Below the pieces are notes generated by a model. That model searched no databases and had not been told where the DNA came from. It saw nothing but the letters and a program-made list of their open reading frames with translations. A stretch of 64,000 nt of DNA from Zoogloea sp041904905 (GTDB taxonomy: Bacteria; Pseudomonadota; Gammaproteobacteria; Burkholderiales; Rhodocyclaceae), in NCBI RefSeq assembly GCF_041904905.1, contig NZ_JAYRMI010000005.1, positions 33,841 through 97,840 of the forward strand, read 5' to 3'. The position numbers and the translations under genes were made by a program. Shown here piece by piece: positions 9,127 through 20,578 of the stretch (its first letter is position 1; each line of letters begins with the position of its first letter).

Positions 9127-11151
9127 ATGCGCCGTTACCGCCTTCCGCTGTTTGTTGCCCTTGCCCTGAGCGTCCAGCCGGCCTGGGCCGACGATGCCTT
9201 CCTTGCCGATCTGGCCCTGGAGGAACTCGCCCGCCTGGATGTGGCGACGGTCTCGCGCAAGACGCAGAAGCTGTCGGAGACCCCCGCCGCAGTCACCGTG
9301 CTGACCGCCGAGGACATCCGCCGCAGCGGCGCCCGCAGCGTGCCGGAGGCCCTGCGCGAGGTGCCCGGGGTGTCGGTGGCGCAGATCGGCGCGGGCCGCT
9401 GGGCGGTGGGGGTGCGCATGGCGGAAGGGCGCTACTCCAACAAGCTGCTGGTGCAGATCGACGGGCGCAGCGTCTACAACCCGCTGTTCTCCGGGGTGTT
9501 CTGGGAATCCCTCGACCTGCCGATGGAGGACATCGAGCGGATCGAGGTGGTGCGTGGGCCGGGGGCGTCGCTGTGGGGCGCCAACGCGGTGATGGGGGTC
9601 ATCAACATCGTGACCCGCAAGGCGACCGCGACCCGCGGCTCGCTGGTGTCGGCCCGGCTGGACGACAAGGGCCGTCCGGCGCTGGCGGTGCGCCACGGGT
9701 TCGACATCGAGGGCGTGGGGGCGATGCGGGTCTTCGCGAAGGGTAGCGAGCTGATGCCGTCCCGCACGGCCGACGGGCAATCGGCGTCCGATCGCAACCA
9801 GGGCTGGTCGGCGGGGTTCCGGATGGACAGCGTCGGCGCCGCCACCAACGCCTGGACGGTGCAGGGCAACAGCTTTCGCCGGACCACCGACGAGCGGCTG
9901 GTGACCACCGCCATCGACGGCACCGGCGGCTTGTTTCCGCTCAACCTGACCTTCGAGGGGGCGAGCCTGCTGGGGCGCTACAGCTGGGGGCTGCTCGGCG
10001 GCGAGGCGTCGGTGCAGGCCTACTACGACAACCTGACGGCGTCCATCGGCGAGTACGGCCACGGTGGCATCGGCACCTTCGACGTGGATTTCCAGCACCG
10101 CCTGGCGCCCGCCGGGCGGCACGAGCTGATGTGGGGCGGCGGCGCGCGCTACGTGAAGACCGACATCGACACCGCCACGCCCATTCTGGTGCTCTCGCCG
10201 GTGGAGCGCAGCCTGCAGGTGATGAGCGCCTTCGTGCAGGACGAGATCACCCTGGCGCCGCGCACCTGGAAGCTCACGCTGGGGGCGCGCCTCGAACACT
10301 CCACCCTGTCTCACTTCGAGCCCCAGCCCACCGCCCGCCTGATGTGGACGCCGACCGAAGCCGACAGCCTGTGGACCAGCTGGTCCCGCGCGGCCCGCAC
10401 CCCGTCGGTGGGCGAGGTGGGGGCGTCGATCCTCTATGGCCTTCAGCGCACCGGCAACCCGCTGCTGCCGGTGGTGTTCGCCCGCACGGCCCCCGGGCCG
10501 GGCTGGGAGCCGCGGGCCGAGCGGGTCGACGCGCTCGAGCTGGGCTATCGCCGCTCCCTGCGCAACGGCAGCTTCGAGGCGGTGCTGTTCCACCACGACT
10601 ACCGGCGCCTGGTGGGCGACTATCTGGACCCGGCCGGGCTGACCCTGCCGGGCTTTCCGCTGCCGGTTCCGCCCTACTACGTGCCGATCCAGAACATCTA
10701 CCGGGGCAACGTGGGCAAGGCCCACTCGACCGGCGTCGAGCTGGGCCTGGACGTGCCGGTGAGCGAGCGCCTGCGCTTTCAGGCGAGCTACACCCGGGTA
10801 GACCTGAAGGCCGCCCGCAGCAGCGACCCGGTCACCGCCGCGGCCGGAGCGCGGATGGAGGACGCGTCGCCGCGCTACTGGGGCAGCGTGCACGGGGTGG
10901 TCAATCTGGCCCGGGGCCATGAGCTTGACCTGATGGCGCGTCGGGTGGGCGCCATCGCCTACGGCAACGTGCCCGCCTACACGGCCATCGACCTGCGCTA
11001 CGGCTGGCGCCCGGGCTCGTCCTTCGAGCTTACCGTGATGGGGCTCAACCTGTTCGACCGGTGGCACATGGAGTACATGTCCAACTTCCTCCCCACCCAG
11101 TCGGCCTACATGGGGCGGCAGGCCTATGTCCAGGGCGTCTGGCGTTTCTGA
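9127..11151 (+). CDS. TonB-dependent receptor-like outer-membrane protein
   Basis: A 674-residue outer-membrane receptor. The ATG at 9127 gives a clean signal peptide (MRRYRLPLF...QPAWA, 1-21). An upstream in-frame start at 8986 would add 47 residues with no signal logic. The plug domain (about 50-165) holds VPEALREVPGVSVAQI, LVQIDGRSVYNPLFSGVFW and ERIEVVRGPGASLWGANAVMGVINIVT, typical of the receptor family often found beside YfiR-like proteins. The barrel ends GVWRF with a terminal Phe. It abuts a YfiR gene and a CHASE8-like kinase, so a sensing role is at least as likely as bulk uptake. The ligand is unknown. Confidence 0.93.
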   Translation: MRRYRLPLFVALALSVQPAWADDAFLADLALEELARLDVATVSRKTQKLSETPAAVTVLTAEDIRRSGARSVPEALREVPGVSVAQIGAGRWAVGVRMAEGRYSNKLLVQIDGRSVYNPLFSGVFWESLDLPMEDIERIEVVRGPGASLWGANAVMGVINIVTRKATATRGSLVSARLDDKGRPALAVRHGFDIEGVGAMRVFAKGSELMPSRTADGQSASDRNQGWSAGFRMDSVGAATNAWTVQGNSFRRTTDERLVTTAIDGTGGLFPLNLTFEGASLLGRYSWGLLGGEASVQAYYDNLTASIGEYGHGGIGTFDVDFQHRLAPAGRHELMWGGGARYVKTDIDTATPILVLSPVERSLQVMSAFVQDEITLAPRTWKLTLGARLEHSTLSHFEPQPTARLMWTPTEADSLWTSWSRAARTPSVGEVGASILYGLQRTGNPLLPVVFARTAPGPGWEPRAERVDALELGYRRSLRNGSFEAVLFHHDYRRLVGDYLDPAGLTLPGFPLPVPPYYVPIQNIYRGNVGKAHSTGVELGLDVPVSERLRFQASYTRVDLKAARSSDPVTAAAGARMEDASPRYWGSVHGVVNLARGHELDLMARRVGAIAYGNVPAYTAIDLRYGWRPGSSFELTVMGLNLFDRWHMEYMSNFLPTQSAYMGRQAYVQGVWRF

Positions 11152-11161
11152 GGGGCCGGGA

Positions 11162-11719
11162 GTGATCCGCCGTTTCCTGGCCCGTCGGGCCGCCCGCCTG
11201 CTCTGTGCCGTGGCACTCGGCCTTGGCGCGTGCCCGGTCTGGGCGATGCCGCCGGGCGAGTACCAGATCAAGGCCGCCTACCTGCTCAACTTCACCCGCT
11301 ACGTGGAGTGGCCTGCCCCGCGACTGCCGGCGGGCTCGCCGCTGCGCCTGTGCCTGCTGGGCCGCGACCCCTTCGGCGAGGCGCTGGCGGGCCTGGAGGG
11401 GCGGCAGGTGAATGGCCACGAGGTGAGGCTGCGCACCGTGGACGGGGTGGAGACGGCCGGCGAGTGCCACCTCGTCTTCATCGCCGACTCAGAGGAGCGG
11501 CGCGTCGGCTTGCTGCTGCGCGGGCTGGCCGGGCGCGGGGTGCTCACCGTCAGCGACATCGACGGCTTTGCCGAGGCCGGCGGCGGGATCGGTCTGGTGG
11601 TGGACGAGCGCCGGGTGCGCTTCGACATCAACCAGGCCACCCTCCAGCGGGAGAGCCTGCGCGCCAGCTCGCAGCTGCTGCGTCACGGCCGCAACGTGCT
11701 CGGCATGAAGGCGCCCTGA
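11162..11719 (+). CDS. YfiR family periplasmic protein (DUF4154)
   Basis: YfiR proteins are periplasmic; in Pseudomonas YfiR represses the diguanylate cyclase YfiN through its CHASE8 domain. The GTG at 11162 follows GAGGGG and gives 185 residues with a signal peptide ending PVWA at residue 28. An in-frame ATG at 11126 would overlap the receptor gene. The mature start GEYQIKAAYLLNFTRYVEWP is diagnostic. Two mature cysteines (C64, C102) might pair. The gene sits 10 bp after the receptor and overlaps the hybrid kinase by TGATG, so the most likely partner is that kinase rather than a cyclase. Confidence 0.88.
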   Translation: MIRRFLARRAARLLCAVALGLGACPVWAMPPGEYQIKAAYLLNFTRYVEWPAPRLPAGSPLRLCLLGRDPFGEALAGLEGRQVNGHEVRLRTVDGVETAGECHLVFIADSEERRVGLLLRGLAGRGVLTVSDIDGFAEAGGGIGLVVDERRVRFDINQATLQRESLRASSQLLRHGRNVLGMKAP

Positions 11720-14463
11720 TGGCACGCCTGCAGGATCTGCCCATCGGCCGCAAGCTGGGCATCGTGGCCCAGCTCAGTGCCCTCGTCGCCCTGGGCGTGG
11801 CCTTGCTGACGATCTTCCTGACCGAAGTGAACAGCGAGCTGCGGCGGGCCGACGAGGACGGGCGGATGCTCTCCGAGATCGTCGCCGACAACGCCATCTC
11901 GCCGCTGCGCTTCGACGACACCAAGGTGGCCGAGTCGCTGCTGGGCGCGCTGCAGCACCACGAGCGGATCGCCGCCGCCGTCGTGCTGCGCCCGGATGGC
12001 AGCGTCTTCGCCGACTACCCGGCGGGCCTGCGGGCCGACGGCGAGCACCTGGCCCGCCTGCGCGACTACCCCTCTGCCGGCTCCTTCAACTGGCGCACCC
12101 TTCATCTGGCGGTGGCCAAGCCCCTGACGAGCGACGGCGAGACCCTGGGCCGGCTCGTCATCGAGTTCGACCTGCGCTCCATCGTGGGGCGGCTGCTGCT
12201 GTGGCTGGGCTTCGCGCTGCTCGGGCTGGTGGTGGCGCTGATCGCCGCCAGCCTGTTCTCCCGGCGAATGCAGGGCACCATCGTCGAGCCCCTCCAGAAG
12301 CTCGCCGACGTGGTGCGCGCGGTGGGCGCCGGCAAGCGCTACGACCTGCGGGCGCCGCCGGGGCACGCCGACGAGGTGGGTGAGCTGATCGCCGGCTTCA
12401 ATGGCATGCTGGCCGAGATCGCCACCCGCGACCGGGAGCTGACCCTGCATCGGGAGCGCCTGGCCTCCGAGGTGGCGGCCCGCACCGCCGAGCTGCAGGC
12501 CGCCATGGAGCAGGCCGAGGCGGCCAGCCGCGCCAAGACCCAGTTCCTGGCCAACATGAGCCACGAGATTCGCACCCCGATGAACGGCGTGATGGGCATG
12601 ATCGGCCTGCTCCGCCAGACCTCGCTGGGCGAGCGCCAGCAGCGCTTTGTTGATATGCTGGACGATTCCGCGCGGGGGCTCATGGAGATCATCAACGACG
12701 TGCTCGACGTATCCAAGATCGAAGCAGGGCGGCTGGAGCTGGAGCTTCTGCCGTTCTCCCTGCGGGACACCCTCGACCAGGTGGCAACCCTCTTCGCCAC
12801 GTCGGCCTACGCCCGCGGCCTGCAGCTCAACCTTCACGTGGATCGGCGGGTGCCCGACCGGGTGGTGGGCGACGGCCTGCGGGTTCGGCAGGTGCTCAAC
12901 AATCTGGTGTCCAACGCCCAGAAGTTCACCGAGAAGGGCGGCATCTCGATTACCGTGGAGCCGGTGCCCGGCGCCCGCGACGGCTTCCTGCGCCTGCGCG
13001 TGCAGGTGCGCGACACCGGCATCGGCGTCCCCCGGGAGGCCGGCGCGCGGCTCTTCGAATCCTTCTCCCAGGCCGACAACTCCATGGCCCGGCGCTTCGG
13101 CGGCACCGGGCTGGGGCTGGCCATCGCCCGCCAGCTGGTGGAGCTGATGGCCGGCGAGATCGGCTACGTCACCGAGCCGGGCCGCGGCTCCTGCTTCTGG
13201 GTGGAGTTCGAGCTGGGCTGCGACCATGCCGGCACCGGGCCGGCGATGCCCCTGGTGGGGCGGGCCGCGCTGGTGGCGGTGGGCGATTCCCACCTGCGCG
13301 ACGCGCTGGTGGAGCAGCTCGCCTATGCCGGCGCCCGCTCCGAGCTGGCCTACGACCGGCTGGCGGTGGATGAGATGCTCGCCATCGGCACCGGCTACGA
13401 CTGGTTGATCGTCGACGGCAGCTTCGACGGCGGCTGCGGGCGACGGCTCCTCGAAGACCTGCGCCGACGGGCCGGGCACCCGACGCTGGTGGCCATCGTC
13501 GGCATCGGCCGCGAGGAGGTGGCGCAGATGCGCGACACCGGCGCCGCCATCATCCTCAGCCGCCCCCTCGCCACCGCCGAGGTGTGCCGCAACCTGGGCG
13601 CCCCGTCGGCGCCGGCTGCGGTGCCGGTGGGGCGCGCGCTGGCGGCGCACCTGCTGGTGGTGGAGGATCACCCGATCAACCGCGAGGTGGCGGTGGCGGT
13701 GCTCGAATCCCTCGGCTGCCGGGTATCGGTGGCGGTGGACGGGCGCGAGGCGGTCAATGTCTGCTACCGGCAGCGCTTCGATCTGGTGCTGATGGACATC
13801 CAGATGCCCGAGATGGACGGCCGTCAGGCCACCCTGGCGATCCGCGCCGACGAGCGCGCCCGGGGCCTGCCGCGGATGCCCATCGTCGCCCTCACCGCCA
13901 ACGCCCTGCGCGAGGACCGGGACGCCTGCCTGGCCGCGGGGATGGACGATTACGTGGTCAAGCCGGTGTCGGGCGAGCAGCTGTGGGCGGTGCTGAGTCG
14001 CTGGCTGCGGACGGCCCCGGCGCCGGCCCCCACGGCCCCTGCGGCGCCCAGGCCGGCCGCGCCCCCGCCGACCGAGCCGGCGCTGGACATCCACATCCTG
14101 ATGGGCCTGCCGGGCGTCAATGGCCGGCGCGACGCGCCGATGCTGACCCGCCTGCTGGCCCTCTTCGTGGCCGAGACCGGGCGCAACGTGAGCGGCATCG
14201 TGGACGGGGCGACGGCGGGCGACGCCATCGCCGTGCAACGTCTGGCCCACAAGATGAAGTCGGCCTGCCTGGCGATCGGCGCGGTGCAGCTGGGGGTGCG
14301 CGCCCGCGCCCTCGACGAGCGGATGAAGGCCGGCTGCCGGCCCGAGCCCGCCGACGCTGCGCGCATCGTCGACGCCTGGGCCGCGTGTACGCAACGTCTG
14401 TCCCAGGAGGGATTCGTGAGCGCGGACGAAATCAGCCGGGTGGAAGGCCCGATCAACTCATGA
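11719..14463 (+). CDS. Hybrid sensor histidine kinase, CHASE8-like sensor, two REC and HPt
   Basis: A 914-residue inner-membrane kinase starting at the ATG overlapping the yfiR stop. Order: TM1 (13-34), periplasmic domain resembling CHASE8 (about 35-155, with NAISPLRFDDTKVAESLL), TM2 (157-180), HAMP (181-235), HisKA with NMSHEIRTPMN (H282), HATPase with N-box NNLVSNAQKF and GGTGLGLAI, a first receiver lacking the acidic pair and lysine (about 515-630), an intact receiver (D693) and an HPt domain (H844). The phosphate would pass H282-D693-H844 and then to the receiver of the next gene, whose ATG overlaps this stop. YfiR control is inferred. Confidence 0.92.
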   Translation: MARLQDLPIGRKLGIVAQLSALVALGVALLTIFLTEVNSELRRADEDGRMLSEIVADNAISPLRFDDTKVAESLLGALQHHERIAAAVVLRPDGSVFADYPAGLRADGEHLARLRDYPSAGSFNWRTLHLAVAKPLTSDGETLGRLVIEFDLRSIVGRLLLWLGFALLGLVVALIAASLFSRRMQGTIVEPLQKLADVVRAVGAGKRYDLRAPPGHADEVGELIAGFNGMLAEIATRDRELTLHRERLASEVAARTAELQAAMEQAEAASRAKTQFLANMSHEIRTPMNGVMGMIGLLRQTSLGERQQRFVDMLDDSARGLMEIINDVLDVSKIEAGRLELELLPFSLRDTLDQVATLFATSAYARGLQLNLHVDRRVPDRVVGDGLRVRQVLNNLVSNAQKFTEKGGISITVEPVPGARDGFLRLRVQVRDTGIGVPREAGARLFESFSQADNSMARRFGGTGLGLAIARQLVELMAGEIGYVTEPGRGSCFWVEFELGCDHAGTGPAMPLVGRAALVAVGDSHLRDALVEQLAYAGARSELAYDRLAVDEMLAIGTGYDWLIVDGSFDGGCGRRLLEDLRRRAGHPTLVAIVGIGREEVAQMRDTGAAIILSRPLATAEVCRNLGAPSAPAAVPVGRALAAHLLVVEDHPINREVAVAVLESLGCRVSVAVDGREAVNVCYRQRFDLVLMDIQMPEMDGRQATLAIRADERARGLPRMPIVALTANALREDRDACLAAGMDDYVVKPVSGEQLWAVLSRWLRTAPAPAPTAPAAPRPAAPPPTEPALDIHILMGLPGVNGRRDAPMLTRLLALFVAETGRNVSGIVDGATAGDAIAVQRLAHKMKSACLAIGAVQLGVRARALDERMKAGCRPEPADAARIVDAWAACTQRLSQEGFVSADEISRVEGPINS

Positions 14464-16607
14464 CCGCAACGCCAAAACCCCACATCCTGGTCGTGGACGA
14501 CGACCCCCTCACCCGCATGATGGCCACCGAGGCGCTCCGCGAGGGCGGCTTCGTCACCTCCGAGGCCGAGGACGGCGTGCGCGCCGTGGCGGCCTTCGAC
14601 GCGGTGCACCCCGATCTGGTGCTGCTGGACGTGATGATGCCCGGGCTGTCCGGCTTCGAGGTGTGCCGCCGGGTGCGCGCCACGCCCGCCGGCGAGCTGG
14701 TGCCGATCATCATGCTCACCGGGCTGGACGACAGCGAATCGGTGGAGCAGGCCTTCGACGCCGGCGCCACCGACTTCATCTCCAAGCCGATCAACTGGAC
14801 GCTGCTGCGCTTCCGCATCCGCTACGTGCTGCGTTCGGCCCAGCTGCTCAAGGAGCTGGTGCGCAACAAGGAGAGCCTCTCCAGCGCCCAGCGGATCGCC
14901 CGGCTCGGGAGCTGGGAGTGGTTCGTCCCCACCGACGAGGTGCAGCGTTCGACCCAGTACTACCGGCTGTTCGGCCAGCACGCCGACACCTTCGGCGAGG
15001 GCATGGAGGCGCTGGTCGCGCACGTGTACGGCCCCGACCGGGCGATGGTGGGGATGGCCCTGGCCGGCGCCCGCAAGGGCGTGGGCTACCAGCTCACCTA
15101 CCGGGTGGTGTGGCCCGACGGCAGCGTGCGCACCCTCCTCGAGACCGCCGAGCGCACCGACGAGGCCGGCGAGCCCGAGACCCTGCTGATGGAGGGCAGC
15201 GTGCAGGACATCACCGAGCAGGTCGAGGCCCAGCGGCGGATCCGCCAGCTGGCCTACTTCGATCCGCTCACCGGGCTGCCCAACCGGGAGTTCTTCCGCG
15301 AGAGCCTGCTTTCGGCCGCCGCCCGCTGCCTGCGCAACGACAGCCGCTGCGCGGTGATGGTGGTGGATATCGACCGCTTCGCGCGGATCAACGACAGCCT
15401 GGGCCCCGAGCGGGGCGACCAGGTGCTGCAGGTGATCGGCCACCGCCTGCGCGAGCGCATGGGCGACCGCACGCCCGCCGAGCCGGCCGGCGGCGGCGCC
15501 CTGCCGCGGCTCAAGGTGGCCCGCCTGGCGGCCGACGAGTTCGGCATTCTGGTGAGCGACGTGGGCGAGGTGGAGGAGGTGCTGGCGATGGCCCACGAGC
15601 TGCTTCAGGCGGTGCAGGCGCCGATCCGCGTGCCGGGGCAGGACATCACCCTGTCGGCGCGGGTGGGGGTGGCGGTGATGCCCGAGCACGCCACCGAGGC
15701 CGACGCCATCCTGAAGGCGGCCGAGACGGCGCTCAACCGGGCCAAGCGGGTCACCCGCGAATCCGTGGCGCTGTTCTCCGAGGAGATGAAGGTGGCGGCC
15801 TTCCTGCGCTTCACCCTGGAGGGCGACCTGCGCCGGGCGATCGGCGAGGAGGAGCTGCAGGTGCTCTACCAGCCCATCGTGGATGTGGGGCGCAAGGCCA
15901 TCGTGAAGGCCGAGGCGCTGGTGCGCTGGCCGCACCTGGCGCGGGGGCCGGTGCCGCCGCCGGAGTTCATCTCGCTGGCCGAGGAGACGGGGATGATCGT
16001 GCCGCTCACCCGGGCGGTGATCGAGCGGGTGTGCAACGACATCGCCGAGCTGGGCGACGCGCTGCCGGCGGATTTCCGGGTCAGCATCAACCTGTCGGGG
16101 GTGAACTTCATGGACGCCCAGCTGATCCCCACCGTGCGGGCGGTGCTCGACGGGGCCGGCGTGCCGGCGTCGCGGATCGAGTTCGAGCTGACCGAGACGG
16201 TGCTGATGCGCGATCTCGACTACGCCACGCTCACCCTCGCCCAGCTGCGGGAGATGGGCATCCGGGTGGCGGTGGACGATTTCGGCACCGGCTACTCGTC
16301 GCTGGCCTACCTGCGCCGGCTGGCGGTGAATACCCTGAAGATCGACCGCTCCTTCGTGAGCGAGCTGGACGACGGGCAGGGGGTGGCGATCGTCAAGGCG
16401 GTGATCGGGCTGGCCCACAGCCTGGGGCTGGAGGTGGTGGCCGAGGGGGTGGAGACCGCCGCCCAGCTGGAGGCGCTGCGCCAGCAGGGCTGCGATCTGG
16501 TGCAGGGCTACCTGTTCGCCCGGCCCATGTCGAGCCGGGCGCTGGCCCAGTCCCTCAGCCGCGCCAGCGTGCTGCTGCCGGAAGGCCCGGGGCGCAGCGG
16601 CGGCTAG
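14460..16607 (+). CDS. Response regulator REC-PAS-GGDEF-EAL
   Basis: A 715-residue cytoplasmic regulator. The receiver (residues 8-125) has phospho-acceptor D57 in LVLLDVMMPG and K109. A PAS domain follows (about 150-260), then GGDEF (265-440) and EAL (455-705). The GGDEF signature is AADEF (357-361), although DIDRF is intact. The EAL domain keeps EAL (485-487), INLSG, FELTET, DDFGTGYSSLAYL and VAEGVET, so phosphodiesterase activity is the more likely output. The ATG overlaps the kinase stop (ATGA), making it the presumed target of that phosphorelay. Its TAG stop shares the palindrome CTAG with the stop of the convergent gene. Confidence 0.93.
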   Translation: MTATPKPHILVVDDDPLTRMMATEALREGGFVTSEAEDGVRAVAAFDAVHPDLVLLDVMMPGLSGFEVCRRVRATPAGELVPIIMLTGLDDSESVEQAFDAGATDFISKPINWTLLRFRIRYVLRSAQLLKELVRNKESLSSAQRIARLGSWEWFVPTDEVQRSTQYYRLFGQHADTFGEGMEALVAHVYGPDRAMVGMALAGARKGVGYQLTYRVVWPDGSVRTLLETAERTDEAGEPETLLMEGSVQDITEQVEAQRRIRQLAYFDPLTGLPNREFFRESLLSAAARCLRNDSRCAVMVVDIDRFARINDSLGPERGDQVLQVIGHRLRERMGDRTPAEPAGGGALPRLKVARLAADEFGILVSDVGEVEEVLAMAHELLQAVQAPIRVPGQDITLSARVGVAVMPEHATEADAILKAAETALNRAKRVTRESVALFSEEMKVAAFLRFTLEGDLRRAIGEEELQVLYQPIVDVGRKAIVKAEALVRWPHLARGPVPPPEFISLAEETGMIVPLTRAVIERVCNDIAELGDALPADFRVSINLSGVNFMDAQLIPTVRAVLDGAGVPASRIEFELTETVLMRDLDYATLTLAQLREMGIRVAVDDFGTGYSSLAYLRRLAVNTLKIDRSFVSELDDGQGVAIVKAVIGLAHSLGLEVVAEGVETAAQLEALRQQGCDLVQGYLFARPMSSRALAQSLSRASVLLPEGPGRSGG

Positions 16608-17928
16608 CTGCGCGGGGCGGGCTGGATGGCGATGGTGAGGCGCACGCCTTCCGAGGCTTCCAGGTCGCGCAGCTGGCGGATGAGGTTTTCGTCCAGCACG
16701 AAATCCGCCGCCAGCAGCATCACCCCGTCGCGGGTCACCAGGTCGCGGGCCAGCACCATGCCGGGCCGCAGCGAGGCGGCGCTCACCTCGTTCATCGGCG
16801 GCGGGATGTTCTCGGCGCTCGATCCGGTCACCTCCAGGAAGGCGTCCACCACCTGCGGGCAGTAGCGCTTGCCGCGGTTCTGCTGGATCAGGGCGATGGC
16901 TTCGGCGGGCTTGAGCTTGCGCGGCGAGAGGGTGCCGCTCTGCATGTCGTCGTAGTCGTTGACCAGCGCGATCACCCGCGCGCCGTACGGAATGGCCAGC
17001 CCGGAGAGGCGGTCGGGGTAGCCCTGGCCGTCCCAGCGCTCGTGGTGGCTGCGGATCAGGGTGGCGGCGCCGCGCATGTTCTCCAGGGCCATCAGGGCGG
17101 CCTGGCCGGTGATGGGGTGCTTGCGCAGCAGCCCCAGCTCGTCGCCGGTCATGTGCGAGACGGGCTTGGCGAGCAGGTCGTCGGGCAAGCCGATCTTGCC
17201 GATGTCGTGGAGCAGGCCGGCGAGCATCACGTCCTGCACTTCGGCCGGCGGGAAGTTGAGGCGCACCGCCACCTTGCGGGCCAGATCGGCGACCCGCTTG
17301 GCGTGGCCGGCGTTGCTGCCCTCGCGCAGCTCGATGAGGTTGGAGAACACGCGGATCGAGGTGAGGAAGCTCTGCTTGAGCTTCTCGTGGGCGCTCTTGA
17401 GTTCGGCGGTGCGCGCCTCGACCTTCTGCTCGAGGCTGGCGTTGAGGGATTTCAGCTCGTCGTTCTGCTTCTGGGTGAGGGCTTCGAGGCGGGTCTTCTC
17501 GCGGCTCAGGGCCTGGCGTTCGAGGGCTTCGCGGACGGTAAGCAATACATCCTGGTCGTTCCAGGGCTTGGAAATGTATCGGGTTATCTGGCCGCTGTTG
17601 ATCGCCGCGACGGTGGATTCCATGTCGGCGTAGCCGGTGAGCAGCAGGCGCACGGTGTCGGGGTGGCGCTTGCGGGCTTCGGCCAGGAAGGTGGCGCCGT
17701 CCATCACCGGCATGCGCATGTCGGAGATGATGAGATCGACGTGCTCGCGCCCGAGCAGTTCGAGGCCCTCGGCGCCGCTGTTGGCCACATGCACGGTGTA
17801 GCCGTGGGGGCGGAACAGGCGGCGCAGGGCGGAGAGGATGTTGGCTTCGTCGTCCACGCACAGGATCGAGAAGGCGGGGGCCGGGGCGGGGCTCCGGTCG
17901 GGCGTGGCGGGGGCTGCGGCGGCTAGGG

Positions 17929-17932
<4 letters not shown>
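16604..17932 (-). CDS. RpfG-like response regulator with HD-GYP phosphodiesterase domain
   Basis: A 442-residue regulator: receiver (about 21-135, D71), helical linker (140-190), HD-GYP domain (195-370) and a C-terminal tail domain (about 383-440). The metal and catalytic residues of HD-GYP are visible: H210, HD at 242-243, H272, HH at 296-297 and GYP at 304-306, so c-di-GMP hydrolysis is plausible. The tail (SLRPGMVLARDL...GVMLLAADFVL) resembles the stand-alone 104-residue protein encoded in the same operon. The start overlaps the stop of the PAS kinase by ATGA, and the two probably form a cognate pair. It is the last gene of a five-gene operon. Confidence 0.92.
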
Positions 17933-19731
<1,799 letters not shown>

Positions 19732-19738
19732 GGCGTGG

Positions 19739-20578
19739 TCAGCCCAGCAGCGGCAGGTGCGCCTCGAAGCGCCCGTGGGTTTCGGCCAGCACGGCGGTGA
19801 GGGCTTGCCAGTCGAGCCCCAGGGCGTCGACCGCGGCGAGCTGCAGGCGGGCCATCTGGGTGTTGTCGGCGCCCTCCAGGTCGAGGGCCTTGGCGATCCC
19901 GTCGGCGTAGTGGACGATGGCCGCCAGGCTGCCCGGGGCGGCGGCGGCCGGGTTGTGGTGGAAGGCCAGGGCTTCGACGATCTCGGCCGGGAAGTTCCAG
20001 TGCTGGGCGATGGCGGCGCCGACCGCGGTATGGTCGCAGCCGAAGATCTCGCTCTCCACGTCCACCAGGTGGCAATCCCGTTCGGCGGCGCGCTGGATGA
20101 CCTGGGTGAAGTGGCCGGGGTAGGCCGACACCATCACCAGCCGGCCGATGTCGTGGAGCAGGCCGGCGATGAAGAGGTGGTCGGGCTTGCGCCGCAGGGG
20201 GCGGGCGAGGGCCTGGGCCGCTACCGCGGTGCCGATCACGTGGCGCCAGAAGCGGTCGGCGGAGAAGCCGTCGCAGCGGCCGGCGGGCAGGGTGGTGACG
20301 ACCGCGCTGGTGAGCACCAGCGAGCGCACCGCCGAGAAGCCCAGCACCACGATGGCGTCGTGGATCGAGCCGACCCGCGCCTGCAGGCCGTAGAAGGGCG
20401 AGTTGGCCACCCGCAGCACGCGGGCGGCGATGGCCTGGTCGCGGGCGATGCGGTGGGCCAGGGCGTCCACGTCGGGGTCGCCGCCGGAGAGGGTCTGCAG
20501 CAGCTCCAGGGCCACCGCCGGCATGGCCGGCAGGGCGTGGATGTGCTGGACGATGTCGGCGAGGCTGGGCTGGCTCAC
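19739..20578 (-). CDS. HDOD domain protein
   Basis: A 279-residue protein made almost entirely of an HDOD domain: LPAMPAVALELLQTL, VLRVANSPFYGLQ, GSIHDAIVVLGFSAVRSLVL, LFIAGLLHDIGRLVM and AIAQHWNFPAEIVEALAFHH. HDOD domains are non-hydrolytic relatives of HD phosphohydrolases that occur widely in signalling operons. The HDIG motif is kept, so weak enzymatic activity cannot be excluded. The start overlaps the stop of the small upstream gene by ATGA. Its role here is likely scaffolding or readout for the kinase and regulators of the operon, which is inference. Confidence 0.9.
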   Translation of the reverse strand: MSQPSLADIVQHIHALPAMPAVALELLQTLSGGDPDVDALAHRIARDQAIAARVLRVANSPFYGLQARVGSIHDAIVVLGFSAVRSLVLTSAVVTTLPAGRCDGFSADRFWRHVIGTAVAAQALARPLRRKPDHLFIAGLLHDIGRLVMVSAYPGHFTQVIQRAAERDCHLVDVESEIFGCDHTAVGAAIAQHWNFPAEIVEALAFHHNPAAAAPGSLAAIVHYADGIAKALDLEGADNTQMARLQLAAVDALGLDWQALTAVLAETHGRFEAHLPLLG

